Origin: Paenalcaligenes niemegkensis
GTDB lineage: Bacteria > Pseudomonadota > Gammaproteobacteria > Burkholderiales > Burkholderiaceae_B
Assembly (NCBI RefSeq): GCF_022230885.1
Contig: NZ_JAKGCT010000004.1
Span: 806,001-870,000 of the forward strand
Direction: 5' to 3'
Length of the DNA stretch: 64,000 bases
Shown: positions 9,069 through 17,961 of the stretch, piece after piece
How positions within the stretch are numbered: position 1 is the stretch's first letter
Layout of the letters: every line of letters starts with the position of its first letter
Notes under the pieces: generated by a model
The model's database searches: none
The model's input: the letters and a program-made list of their open reading frames with translations, nothing else
What the model was told of the DNA's origin: nothing
Translations under genes and position numbers: made by a program

Positions 9069-9431
9069 ATGCGTACGTCAATAGTGATTGCAATGCTCGC
9101 GGCTTTTTCACTACCGAATTCCGTGCTGGCTGCCGATGCCAAAGCCCCTTCGCTGCACCCTGCCGCTCCCGGCGCTTGTGTCGATGTGGAAGTCGGTGGC
9201 TATCGTGCACTGTCTTACGACTGCCTAAGCCAGCAAATGGCGCCCGATAAACAGCAGCCCGTCCCCGGAAACCCCGCGCTGGCCTCTGAGGAAATCGCCC
9301 GTCAAGCCCCTAATCGGCTGGGACTATTCAATCAGGCCGCTACTTCTAACCGCATGGGTAACCAATTCGGAAAATCAGCCTTTCCCCAACGGCCGTCAGC
9401 GTTTCCTGGGCGTGCGCCTACCGCGCCGTAG
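9069..9431 (+). CDS. Small secreted protein of unknown function, Pho-box controlled
   Basis: A 120-residue protein from ATG 9069, chosen because AGGAGG lies 5 bases upstream and a signal peptide (MRTSIVIAMLAAFSLPNSVLA) starts exactly there. The mature part has two cysteines in GACVDVEVGG and LSYDCLSQQM, which could form a disulfide. A Pro/Ala/Arg-rich, low-complexity C-terminus contains GNQFGKSAFPQRPSAFPGRA. It is transcribed divergently from the TPS/TonB cluster and preceded by a Pho-type repeat. A bidirectional terminator follows at 9453. I do not recognise the family; co-regulation suggests it is part of the same phosphate-starvation secretion programme. Confidence 0.72.
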   Translation: MRTSIVIAMLAAFSLPNSVLAADAKAPSLHPAAPGACVDVEVGGYRALSYDCLSQQMAPDKQQPVPGNPALASEEIARQAPNRLGLFNQAATSNRMGNQFGKSAFPQRPSAFPGRAPTAP

Positions 9432-9452
9432 TAACAGGTAATAATCTGATAT

Positions 9453-9481
9453 AAAAAAAGGCGCCGTGCAGGCGCCTTTCA
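9453..9481. terminator. Bidirectional rho-independent terminator
   Basis: GGCGCC-gtgca-GGCGCC stem flanked by an A7 run on the left and a T-run on the right. In the minus direction it gives stem plus T7, serving the oxidoreductase gene ending at 9506; in the plus direction it can end the small secreted protein gene. Confidence 0.75.
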
Positions 9482-9505
9482 GGTTCAGAAAATATCTACC
9501 CTTGC

Positions 9506-10479
9506 TTAGATACTCAGTATCACCGCCCCCTTTCTTGATCTGGACTCTATTTCCCGATGCGCTTGCGCTGCTTCAGCAAGCGCAAAGGTAGCAATATGTC
9601 CGGGGCGTAAAACATCATCATTGAGCGCTTTGAATAACGTGGCTGCGGCATTACGCAGCTTTTCGGGGGTTTGCAGGTGCTGGAACACGTTAGGCCGCGA
9701 CAGCGAGTTTGATTTGGGAAACAGCATAGAGACTTCAAACGGCGGCACCGGGCCCGAGGCTTGTCCGTAATTGGCCAAATGCCCGCAGGGTGCCAGACTC
9801 GCCAGCGACCCTGAGAAGGTGTCCTTGCCAACCGCGTCATAAACCACCTGCACACCCGCACCGCCGGTAATCTCTTCCACTCGCGCAACAAAGTCTTCGT
9901 CTCTATACTGGATTACGTGACGGCATCCTGAACGCTGTGCCTCTTCTACTTTAGCTTCTGACCCCACAGTGCCAATAACGTGTGCGCCCAAATGACTGGC
10001 CCACTGACTGAGCAATGACCCCACGCCTCCGGCAGCAGCGTGCACAAGCACCCGGTCGCCGGGTTTGACGGAGTAGATCTCGTTCACCAGAACCTGTGCT
10101 GTAAGCCCTTTGAGCAAAATGGCAGCCACCATGTGGTCACCAAGGTCAGGGGTAAGGGAACAGCCGCTTTAGCAGGCAGGATACGTTCGTCGGAATAGGC
10201 GCCGTAGCCCAAATGGATATAAGCCACACGATCGCCCACCTTCAAATCGCGCACCTCGCTTCCGAGTTCGGTAACGACGCCTACGCCTTCTATTCCAGGT
10301 ATTCCCGGCAGCGCAAGTGTCTGATACAGACCGGAGCGAACGTAGGTATCGTGAAAATTGACACCAACCGCAGTATGTCTGAGCCGAATTTCGGCTGGAC
10401 CCGGCTCTTGAACCGTGACAGACTCGAATTTGAGATTTTCCGGAGGGCCAGGCTGATGCAGAACAATGGCTGAAGGCAT
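9506..10479 (-). CDS. qor: Quinone oxidoreductase, zinc-independent MDR family (frame broken)
   Basis: Adding one base to the CC pair at 10140-10141 joins two frames into a 324-residue protein, the normal length of NADPH:quinone reductases. The N-terminal GroES-like part (1-120) includes GVNFHDTYVRSGLY and the LPGIPGIEGVGVV signature. The Rossmann part has VLVHAAAGGVGSLLSQWA (NADPH-binding GxGxxG variant) and VVYDAVGKDTF. The zinc-ligand cysteines of alcohol dehydrogenases are absent, as expected for quinone reductases. It would reduce quinones or enones using NADPH in the cytoplasm. Monocistronic, with a terminator downstream. The break restores PLPLTLGDHMVAAILLKGL, exactly the family sequence, so a sequence error is likely. 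Confidence 0.88.
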
Positions 10480-10709
10480 AAAAGTTTAATCCGTGATGAA
10501 GGAGCAGTTATTGGATGGCTTCGTTGTCGCAACCCAGATAATCAGTGTAGCTCACTAGCCTTGCAGCATAAACGGTACTGCATGAGTTCGCTCAGGGGGC
10601 TGCCAACGCTTCTGCAAAGGAATTTATGGAGTCCAAGCGCAAGAAACGGATTTCTTATGGTTTCCTTTGAATCTATGCTTAAGCCATCATTCAACTGAGT
10701 AGAAATGCC

Positions 10710-11596
10710 ATGAACTCATCTGCTAATTTTGACTCGAATACGAAAAGTCCGGATGTCACTACGGCTCATCAGCGCCGCATCGCGGCCTTGGTGGAGCAGG
10801 CGTGCCGTTTAATCGAAAGCGCTGAAATGCCTCCAAGCCTGGACGAGCTGGCGGCTCAGGCTGGCATGAGCCCTTTTCACTTTCATCGGGTTTTCAAAGC
10901 CGAAACGGGCCTGACCCCCAAGGTCTATGCCAGTGCCTGGCGTGCATCTAAATTACGCCAGAAGTTAAATGCTGCTGATACGATCACCGATGCCATCTAC
11001 GAAGCGGGGTTCAGTTCCTCCAGCCGCTTTTACGAAACAGCCGAGGCAAGGCTGGGGATGCGCCCAAAAGATTACCGTAGCGGAGGCCAAAACTCCCGGA
11101 TTCATTTTGCCGTAGGACAATGTTCATTAGGCGCCATTCTGGTGGCACAAAGCGAACGCGGTATCTGCGCCATTTTTATGGGTGATGATCCCGATATGCT
11201 CACACAGGCGCTGCAAGATCAATTTCCCAAGGCGCATTTTATTGGCGCTGATAGCGACTTTGAGCAGCTTGTGGCGCAGGTCGTGGGCTTTATTGAAATG
11301 CCGGCCCTGGGATTGAACCTTCCCTGGATGTCCAAGGCACTGCATTTCAGGAGCGGGTCTGGCAAGCCTTGCGCGAGATTCCGCCAGGCACCACAATCAG
11401 CTATAGCCAACTGGCCGAAAAGCTGGGCTCCCCCACGGCCGTGCGCGCTGTGGCCAGTGCCTGCGCAGCCAACCGTCTTGCTGTCGCTATTCCCTGCCAT
11501 CGCGTCGTGCGTCGTGATGGCAATCTTTCGGGGTATCGCTGGGGCGTGGACCGCAAGCGCGAATTACTGCAGCGCGAAGCGCTAAGTAAGCCCTAA
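10710..11596 (+). CDS. ada: Ada-like AraC regulator fused to O6-methylguanine methyltransferase (frame broken)
   Basis: With one C added to the CCC at 11322-11324 the gene encodes about 295 residues. Residues ~20-115 are an AraC helix-turn-helix (LDELAAQAGMSPFHFHRVFK and ITDAIYEAGFSSSSRFYE). Residues ~125-200 are the methyltransferase ribonuclease-like domain, and the C-terminal domain carries the active site IPCHRVVRRDG, where Cys accepts the methyl group. It lacks the N-terminal zinc-cysteine methylphosphotriester domain of E. coli Ada, so it should repair O6-methylguanine but cannot be activated by the usual Cys38 methylation. It stands alone upstream of a convergent AraC gene. Start ATG 10710. 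Confidence 0.88.
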
Positions 11597-11622
11597 ACAA
11601 ATACCAGGTTGCTGCCGAATAC

Positions 11623-12527
11623 CTATTTCCCGTCACGCCAGACCGAAGGGGTCAGCCCCATCACTCGCTTGAAGGCGTTACTGAAGGTGGGCGCGGACGC
11701 ATAACCCATACGCTCAGCGACTTGTTCAACACTAAGACCTTCTGTCAGCAGTGCCTTCGACAGCTGCACACGTATATTAAGCAGCAATTGGGCTGGGGCA
11801 AGACCTGATAGCAAGGTGAATCGGCGATGAAAGCTGGCTCTGGAGGTATGCAGAAAATCGGCCATGTCATCCACGCTCCACGCCAGTGCGGGCTCTCTCA
11901 CAATCGCCGAGAGCAGAGGGCCATAGGCATTATCTTTAGCCAGCTCAAGCACCCCGTAAGGCAAGGCGTAGTTGGCATGACCATGCTCAGCGTAATAACG
12001 CAAAGTGTAAAACAGCAGCAACTCAACCAGACGCTCAATAACAAGCGGGTTCACCTCTTGCTCAGCCCTCATCTCGCTCATAATCAAATCGAAAACAGTA
12101 CGCGTCTCAGAGGCCAAAAGATCTGGCCCCGCCAACAGCAAGGTATCAGGTAGCGCAGCAAGTAACAGATCCGTTAATCCTGGCTGAAACGATAAAAACC
12201 CACATAACAGCCCGGTAGAACTGGTGGCATCTTCAGACAGGGGCTGCATCAACTGATGGTTTAAGGGATGAGAAAAATCAGGTTTATCGGCGCTGGGCGA
12301 AAGCACATGCGCCACATCACGCAAGAAAAAACCGCCTCGCCTGGCTGCAGGCAAATGGACGGCAGCTCTGGAAAATGCACCCAGCACGGACCATGCAGTA
12401 CCAGATGGAATCCGGCTCGTGAATGCAGGCTAAGGCTGGCCTCCCACCGGTCGCAATACTGACCAAAGTGAAAAATACTGGCTTTCACTTCAAGGCCGGA
12501 CAGTAGGAAGTTCTCTGCGTTTCGCAT
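11623..12527 (-). CDS. AraC family regulator with cupin_6-type sensor domain (frame broken)
   Basis: A single A missing from the run at 12326-12331 splits the gene; restored, it encodes about 301 residues from ATG 12527 (an upstream in-frame start at 12542 is possible). The N-terminal half is the AraC cupin_6 sensor (WEASLSLHSRAGFHLVLHG and LQPGEAVFFLRDVAHVLSPS after repair). The C-terminal ~100 residues are a double helix-turn-helix (WSVDDMADFLHTSRASFHRR and VEQVAERMGYASAPTFSNAF). It is transcribed away from the operon starting at 12676 with only ~150 bp between, so it is the likely local activator of that operon. Effector unknown. Confidence 0.85.
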
Positions 12528-12675
12528 GGATAAAAGCAACACTATAGACGGTTATTGAATAAGCAAATTTCAGAAAGTTGATATTAACAGTATGGAATGA
12601 GCGACTAATGAGCATTGTCGCGAACACGGTGAGAAAGCACAATTTAAGTATATTTTTTCTTATAGGCAGCCTCTC

Positions 12676-13236
12676 ATGACACGTCTTACTCTACACACCG
12701 TTGACTCTGCTCCCGAGTCTGTTCAAGAGCGCTTAAACACAGCGGTCCGGGGCAGTGGCTTCTTGCCTAATCTGCTAGGTATTTTAGCGAATGCCCCGGT
12801 TGCACTGCAGGCCTATCAAGACTTATCTGCGTTAAATGCCACCGCCAGCCTGAGCCTCGCTGAACGGGAAGTTGTACAGCTTGTGGCTGGCACCAATAAT
12901 GGCTGCACATTTTGCGTAGCGGGCCATACGGCCATTGCTACCAAGAAAGCCAAACTTGATCCTGCAATCATTGCAGCTTTGCGCAGTAAAGGCATACCCG
13001 ATATTGCCGATGATCGATTGCAGGCGATTGCTGTGTTCACCCAAACCGTAATCAATAAACACGCAAAACTGGATGATGGCGAACTTAATGCCTTCTTTGA
13101 GGCCGGTTTTACCCAACAGCAAGCCCTGGAAGTTATTGTTGGAGTCGGCCTGGCTACTATCTGCAATTTTGCGAACAATCTGGCCCATACCCCGCTTAAT
13201 GAACAACTTCAGGAGTTCGCATGGGAAGCTCAATAA
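12676..13236 (+). CDS. Carboxymuconolactone decarboxylase/AhpD-like protein
   Basis: A 186-residue protein of the AhpD/CMD family. The CTFC motif with the downstream His (NGCTFCVAGHTAIATKKAKL, about residues 75-95) is the redox-active Cys-x-x-Cys-x3-His of alkylhydroperoxidase-type members; the second half (VIVGVGLATICNFANNLAHT) is the usual helical bundle. The likely activity is thiol-dependent peroxide reduction, or protection of the oxidation reaction catalysed by its neighbour. It is the first gene of a five-gene operon: the next start overlaps its end by 16 bp. A divergent AraC regulator sits upstream. Confidence 0.87.
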   Translation: MTRLTLHTVDSAPESVQERLNTAVRGSGFLPNLLGILANAPVALQAYQDLSALNATASLSLAEREVVQLVAGTNNGCTFCVAGHTAIATKKAKLDPAIIAALRSKGIPDIADDRLQAIAVFTQTVINKHAKLDDGELNAFFEAGFTQQQALEVIVGVGLATICNFANNLAHTPLNEQLQEFAWEAQ

Positions 13237-14327
13237 ACGCCGCAGCAGCATTCGCTCCCGTTGCTCCGCCGCCAGCGCTACTTAGCCATGAGCTTCGTCT
13301 CTGGCTGAATGAACACGCCCTGGCTCTGGACACTGGTACTGAACTCGCCTCAGAGCTGCTGCCCAAGCTCGCTGCATCCTCGCTGTTTGGCCTGGGTGTA
13401 CCGCAGCAGTTAGGGGGCAGGCCAGGCAGTTCATTTGCCGACGCCCTTGACGCCGTCAGCGATGTGGCCGAACTGTCATTAACCGCTGCTTTCGTTCTTT
13501 GGGGGCAGCGCAGTTTCATCGAGTACCTGTTGCAAACCGAAAATGCTGAGTTACGAAGCTGCTATTTGCCAGACTTGCTAGATGGAAAAATAGCCGGGGC
13601 CACAGGCTTGTCAAATGCGATCAAGTTTCTCGGCGGCATAGAGGGGCTGCAGGTTAGTGCTACTGAACAAACGGACGGCTCGTGGAGCCTGTCAGGACGC
13701 CTGCCGTGGGTCACGAATCTGCGCCCTGACAACTACGTTGTAGCAGTGGCTGTCTCCACACCCAATGCCAGCCCTGCTATCGTGGCCATTCATCATGATG
13801 ACAGCGGGCAAGAACGCAGTAACGACCTGCCGCTCATTGGCTTGCAGGCCAGTAACACAGCAGCCTTGAGCTTTAATCAGCTACAGCTTTCCGCTAATCG
13901 GGTACTGCATGACAATGCCGCTCTCTACATCAATCAGATTCGCCCTGAGTTCTTAGGTTTGCAATGCGCTCTTACCATCGGACTGGTTCGCAAATGTGTG
14001 AAGCAAGTTCTGGAACACACTAGGAAAGTGCGCATATTGACTGAAGCAGCTACAAGTATTCTCAATGAACTTGAGCAGCTACGTTTAACGCTGCTGAAGG
14101 GTGTGGATTCGGGGTTATATAGAATCAATCCACGCAAACTTTTTGAAGTGCGCATTGCCCTGGCTGATCTGGCGGCTCAAGCAGTTGCCCTGGAGAGCGC
14201 GAGCGAAGGCGGCGTTTGCTACTTGGCTGGTGGGCGTGAACACACGCTGAGACGTCATCGTGAGGCCATGTTTGTGCCCTTGGTTTCGCCCACCGTGGTA
14301 CAGCTTAAAAGTGCATTACAAGGTTAG
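13221..14327 (+). CDS. Acyl-CoA dehydrogenase-like flavoprotein
   Basis: A 368-residue protein related to acyl-CoA dehydrogenases and SfnB/DszC-type monooxygenases. The N-terminal helical domain has FGLGVPQQLGGRPGSSFADA, the usual (I)GVPxxxGG loop. A middle beta domain includes GATGLSNAIKF and LSGRLPWVTNLRPDNYVVAV, resembling the flavin-contacting WxTN segment. The C-terminal helical domain is somewhat degenerate and short. Coupled with an AhpD-like protein and a sulfonate/nitrate-type importer, it may oxidise or desulfurise the imported compound (inference). A true CoA-ester dehydrogenase is less likely because no thioesterase or hydratase is nearby. Start ATG overlaps the upstream gene. Confidence 0.75.
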   Translation: MGSSINAAAAFAPVAPPPALLSHELRLWLNEHALALDTGTELASELLPKLAASSLFGLGVPQQLGGRPGSSFADALDAVSDVAELSLTAAFVLWGQRSFIEYLLQTENAELRSCYLPDLLDGKIAGATGLSNAIKFLGGIEGLQVSATEQTDGSWSLSGRLPWVTNLRPDNYVVAVAVSTPNASPAIVAIHHDDSGQERSNDLPLIGLQASNTAALSFNQLQLSANRVLHDNAALYINQIRPEFLGLQCALTIGLVRKCVKQVLEHTRKVRILTEAATSILNELEQLRLTLLKGVDSGLYRINPRKLFEVRIALADLAAQAVALESASEGGVCYLAGGREHTLRRHREAMFVPLVSPTVVQLKSALQG

Positions 14328-14331
14328 CATC

Positions 14332-15135
14332 GTGACAATACCCTGCCCTGACATTGCAACGGCTCCACTGCTCGAAGCACGAGACGTAGGCTTAAACTTC
14401 AACCCGCGCCATATACTGAGCAATTTGACCCTCTCTGTTTATCAGGGCGAGACAGTGGTGCTGCTAGGCCCCAGCGGGGTAGGAAAGTCCACGCTTTTAC
14501 GCTGTCTGGCGGGGCTGGCCGTTCCAACCCAAGGTCTGATTCGCTTCCAGGGCGCTCGCTTGCAGGCCGTTCATCATCGCCTGGCGATGGCCTTTCAGGA
14601 CCCTGCCTTGTTACCGTGGTTAAGCGTGGAGGCCAATGTGGGTTTCGGCCTTAATTTTAAGCACCAGCCCATATTAAGCGCAGATGCACGACAAGAGCGA
14701 GTACAGCGAGCCATGCGGGAAGTGGGCTTAGCGCAGCATGCTGCCCTTCGCCCCAATGAGCTGTCGGGTGGCATGGCGCAGCGTGTTGCATTAGCCCGTT
14801 GCCTGGCACGGCAGCCAGAAGTGCTATTGATGGACGAGCCTTTTGGAGCACTCGATGCCGTGACACGTCGTGAAATGCAAAACCTGCTATTGCGCGTGAA
14901 GCAGGATTTTTCATGCACGATCGTTCTGATTACCCACGATATAGACGAAGCCTTGGTGCTGGCCGACCGTATCGCACTGATTGCAGGGGCACCGGCCAAC
15001 ATCGTTCAAGAGTGGGAACTCTCTCGGGAGCAGCCTCGTGACTTAGCACATCCAGAAGTCTTCGCTCTTAAACGTGAGGTGCTTCAGCAACTTGAACAGC
15101 ACTCCGCCCCTGCCACCAACCCCCTCTTTGCGTAA
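14332..15135 (+). CDS. ABC transporter ATP-binding protein (nitrate/sulfonate/taurine type)
   Basis: 267 residues from GTG 14332, 4 bp after the preceding stop; an upstream in-frame ATG would overlap that gene. It has Walker A LLGPSGVGKSTLL, Q-loop FQDPALLPWLSV, signature LSGGMAQRVALARCLARQ, Walker B VLLMDEPFGALD and the H-loop ITHDIDEAL. The PxLLPW Q-loop and DEPFGALD are typical of SsuB/TauB/NrtD proteins. It energises import by the permease and binding protein encoded downstream. Cytoplasmic face of the inner membrane. Confidence 0.92.
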   Translation: MTIPCPDIATAPLLEARDVGLNFNPRHILSNLTLSVYQGETVVLLGPSGVGKSTLLRCLAGLAVPTQGLIRFQGARLQAVHHRLAMAFQDPALLPWLSVEANVGFGLNFKHQPILSADARQERVQRAMREVGLAQHAALRPNELSGGMAQRVALARCLARQPEVLLMDEPFGALDAVTRREMQNLLLRVKQDFSCTIVLITHDIDEALVLADRIALIAGAPANIVQEWELSREQPRDLAHPEVFALKREVLQQLEQHSAPATNPLFA

Positions 15136-15142
15136 ACACACC

Positions 15143-16336
15143 ATGAACACATCGACCAGTATCAGCCGACGCGAGTTAATGAAACTCGCCGCTCTTTTTA
15201 CGGCGGCAGGGGCCTTGCCTTTGCTGTCGGCGCTAAGCCGCCGCGCCCATGCCGAGCCAAACGCCCCGCTACGGATCGGCTATTTGCCTATTACCGATGC
15301 GTCGGCCCTGCTGATTGCTCATCAGAATGGTTACTTTGAAGAGGCTGGCATTGTCGTAGAAAAACCCGTACTGGTGCGAAGCTGGGCGCAGCTTATTGAG
15401 GCTTTTATCTCGGGCCAGGTAAACCTGGTCCATTTGCTCACTCCCATGACCATTTGGGGACGTTATGGCAGTAAAGTGCCTGCAAAGGTGGTGGCGTGGA
15501 ATCACATGAGCGGCTCAGGGCTGACCGTTAGCCCCGCCATCAATAAGGTCAGCGATTTAGGTGGCACGACAGTCGCCATTCCTTTTTGGTATTCCATACA
15601 CAATGTGGTGTTGCAGCACTTGCTGCGCAGCAACGGTCTTACGCCGGTAAGTCGAAAGCGCGGCAAAACCGCCACGAACGAGGTCAATTTAGTAGTAATG
15701 GCTCCTGCCGATATGCCTCCTGCCTTGATCAGCAACCGTATCGCAGGCTACACAGTGGCCGAGCCTTTTAATGCGCTGGGGGAAAGCAGCGGAGCAGGAA
15801 AAATCCTGAGATTCACGGGAGATGTATGGCGAGATCACGCCTGCTGCGTCGTATTCATGCACGAACATGACCTGAACAACCGCCCTGAGTGGTCGCAAGG
15901 CGTTGTGGATGGCATCGTGAAAGCCCAGCTATGGATGCGCGAAAATCGCCAGGAAACGGCAAGACTATTGTCTAAAGATGGTCCAAACCGCTATACGCCG
16001 CACAGTATCGAAAACCTCAGCAAGGTGCTGGTTCCCAACGCCACTGATCGCGAACACTACATACAGACTGGAGCCATTCAAAATCCTTCATGGGCTGAAA
16101 AGCGTATCGATTTTCAGCCCTATCCATTTCCTAGCTACACTCAGGAACTGGTCTCCATGCTGAAGAAAACGCTGATCGAGGCCGATAGCGGATTTTTAGA
16201 GTCTCTGGACCCATCTGTTGTTGCCTCTGACCTGGTCGACGACCGCTTTGTAAAACGCGCCATAGAAAAAGCAGGCGGTTTAGAAAAATTCGGCCTGCCC
16301 AATCGCTATACACGCGAGGAGACCCTCAGCATATGA
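15143..16336 (+). CDS. ABC transporter substrate-binding protein (NrtA/SsuA-like)
   Basis: 397 residues from ATG 15143. The N-terminus carries a twin-arginine-like leader (SRRELMKLAALFTAAGALPL), cleaved near HAEP. The mature part is an NMT1/NitT-like binding fold: LRIGYLPITDASALLIAHQN, then GYFEEAGIVVEKP, AFISGQVNLVHL and GTTVAIPFWYSIHNVVLQHL. The Tat leader suggests export of a folded protein. The ligand cannot be read from sequence; the family binds nitrate, bicarbonate, sulfonates, taurine or thiamine precursors. It shares an operon with the ATPase upstream and the permease whose ATG overlaps its stop. Confidence 0.88.
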   Translation: MNTSTSISRRELMKLAALFTAAGALPLLSALSRRAHAEPNAPLRIGYLPITDASALLIAHQNGYFEEAGIVVEKPVLVRSWAQLIEAFISGQVNLVHLLTPMTIWGRYGSKVPAKVVAWNHMSGSGLTVSPAINKVSDLGGTTVAIPFWYSIHNVVLQHLLRSNGLTPVSRKRGKTATNEVNLVVMAPADMPPALISNRIAGYTVAEPFNALGESSGAGKILRFTGDVWRDHACCVVFMHEHDLNNRPEWSQGVVDGIVKAQLWMRENRQETARLLSKDGPNRYTPHSIENLSKVLVPNATDREHYIQTGAIQNPSWAEKRIDFQPYPFPSYTQELVSMLKKTLIEADSGFLESLDPSVVASDLVDDRFVKRAIEKAGGLEKFGLPNRYTREETLSI

Positions 16337-17145
16337 GCAAACAGTGCGTGCAAAAGCAGACGGCATTTTCACCTGAAAGGCCTTCACTCTTCCTCACTCG
16401 AAGCCTGAGCTCGCACCCCACTGTATTAGGTGTACTGGGGCTGCTGTTGCTGCTCGCAATATGGTGGCTGGGCATATACTGGTTCGGCGGTACGCTGGCC
16501 AAACAGTTCGCACCCGAACAGGCAGTGACGACAACATTCAGGCTATTGGGCGACGGTGATATCTGGCTTCATATACTACTTAGCCTGAAACGCGTGGCTA
16601 TAGGCTTGGCAATAGCACTGCTTCTCGGTATTCCCACAGGCTTGCTCGTCGGCTTTTCTACGAGCATAAGTGCCCTGCTTAGCCCCGCTTTTCAGTTTTT
16701 AAGAATGGTTTCACCCTTGTCGTGGATGCCCATTGCCGTCATGGCTTTCGGCATCGGCGACGCGCCCATCTACTTCCTGCTTAGCTTTGCAGCCGTCTGG
16801 CCAATCATTATCAATACTGCCGCCGGTGTTCAGGCGTTAAACACGAAGTGGTTAGCCTTGGGATTAAGTCTGTCAGCCACGCGTTTCGAAACCTTGACGC
16901 ACATTGTTGCACCAGGCATTTTTAGCCACGTGCTAACTGGAACACGCTTGGCTATTGGTATTGTATGGATCGTGTTGGTACCCAGTGAAATGTTGGGCGT
17001 GGATGCAGGCCTGGGCTATTTTGTACTCGACACACGAGACCGTATGGCTTATTCAGAACTTATGGCTGTCATTCTTATTATTGGCATGCTGGGCTTCGCC
17101 CTGGATAGCCTCATGCGCTGGGCGTTTAAAAAGTGGCAGTATTAA
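16333..17145 (+). CDS. ABC transporter permease (SsuC/TauC-like)
   Basis: 270 residues with about six membrane segments. The cytoplasmic EAA-type loop appears as LALGLSLSATRFETLTHIVA followed by PGIFSHVLTGTRLAIGIVWI, typical of binding-protein-dependent permeases of the nitrate/sulfonate group. Its ATG overlaps the preceding stop codon (ATGA), showing translational coupling with the binding-protein gene. Last gene of the operon; a strong terminator follows at 17168. Confidence 0.9.
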   Translation: MSKQCVQKQTAFSPERPSLFLTRSLSSHPTVLGVLGLLLLLAIWWLGIYWFGGTLAKQFAPEQAVTTTFRLLGDGDIWLHILLSLKRVAIGLAIALLLGIPTGLLVGFSTSISALLSPAFQFLRMVSPLSWMPIAVMAFGIGDAPIYFLLSFAAVWPIIINTAAGVQALNTKWLALGLSLSATRFETLTHIVAPGIFSHVLTGTRLAIGIVWIVLVPSEMLGVDAGLGYFVLDTRDRMAYSELMAVILIIGMLGFALDSLMRWAFKKWQY

Positions 17146-17167
17146 AACATCTTGATAAGAAAACCTG

Positions 17168-17214
17168 AGCAACACCCCAAAAGCCGAAACTCAATAAAGG
17201 CTTTGGGGTGTTTT
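17168..17214 (+). terminator. Rho-independent terminator of the ABC operon
   Basis: A long stem, AACACCCC-AAAAGCC ... GGCTTTGGGGTGTTTT, begins about 22 bp after the permease stop and ends in a T-run. It can also act on the minus-strand DJ-1 gene ending at 17260 because of its symmetric A/T flanks. Confidence 0.8.
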
Positions 17215-17259
17215 CCCTGCCTTGGCGAGAGCAGTTAAAAACGCCAGGGCAAGTACACA

Positions 17260-17838
17260 TTAAAGGGTAATTTTAGTACCTAGCACGGCCAGAAACTGTG
17301 TCATCCATGCTGGATGCGCAGGCCATGCAGGTGCGGTCACCAAATTACCGTCAGTATGCGCTTCGGTCACGGCAATATCGGCAAAGGTGCCGCCTGCCAG
17401 CTCCACATCAGGCTGGCAGGCCGGATAGGCCGAGCAAGTCCGCCCTTCCAGCACGTTGGCTGCGGCAAGCAGCTGCGCACCATGGCACACGGCTGCGACG
17501 GGCTTATCTGCATCAAAAAAGTGACGTACCATCTCAAGCACCTTGGAGTTCAGCCTCAGATACTCAGGGCCACGGCCACCGGGAATTACCAAGGCATCGT
17601 AGTCTTCAGCCCGAATGTCATCGAACGTGGCATTCAATGCAAAATTATGCCCGCGTTTTTCAGAATAGGTTTGTTCCCCTTCAAAATCATGGATGGCCGT
17701 TGCGATCGTGTCGCCCTTTTTCTTGTCGGGACACACCGCATCAACGTGATGCCCTACCGCCAGCAAGGTTTGAAATGGCACCATTGTTTCGTAATCTTCA
17801 CAATAGTCGCCACAAATCATCAGAATCTTTTTAGCCAT
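17260..17838 (-). CDS. DJ-1/PfpI family protein
   Basis: 192 residues. It has the glutamine-amidotransferase-like fold of DJ-1/PfpI/YhbO proteins: [20 protein letters not shown] at the start, the acidic helix [16 protein letters not shown], and the nucleophile elbow [14 protein letters not shown] with Cys-His (about residues 114-115). The Glu near the N-terminus (CEDYE) is the usual partner of the cysteine. Members act as deglycases, hydratases or chaperones against carbonyl stress; which applies here cannot be told. Monocistronic, ATG 17838 with a GGA-type site upstream. Confidence 0.88.
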   Translation of the reverse strand: MAKKILMICGDYCEDYETMVPFQTLLAVGHHVDAVCPDKKKGDTIATAIHDFEGEQTYSEKRGHNFALNATFDDIRAEDYDALVIPGGRGPEYLRLNSKVLEMVRHFFDADKPVAAVCHGAQLLAAANVLEGRTCSAYPACQPDVELAGGTFADIAVTEAHTDGNLVTAPAWPAHPAWMTQFLAVLGTKITL

Positions 17839-17961
17839 GTTTCATCCTTAACGTTTAAGTAAGCACACCAGTTGTACATATCCAAAGGTCCAAGACCTTG
17901 TTTTACCCGTTTAAGGAAGTCTTAACAATACGGTTTTTAGCGAAGAATGACGAGGCCAAGA

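Noticed and set aside
14260..14331. Longer N-terminus for the nitrate/sulfonate-type ATPase
   Set aside because: It would overlap the preceding gene extensively; GTG 14332 gives the usual family length.
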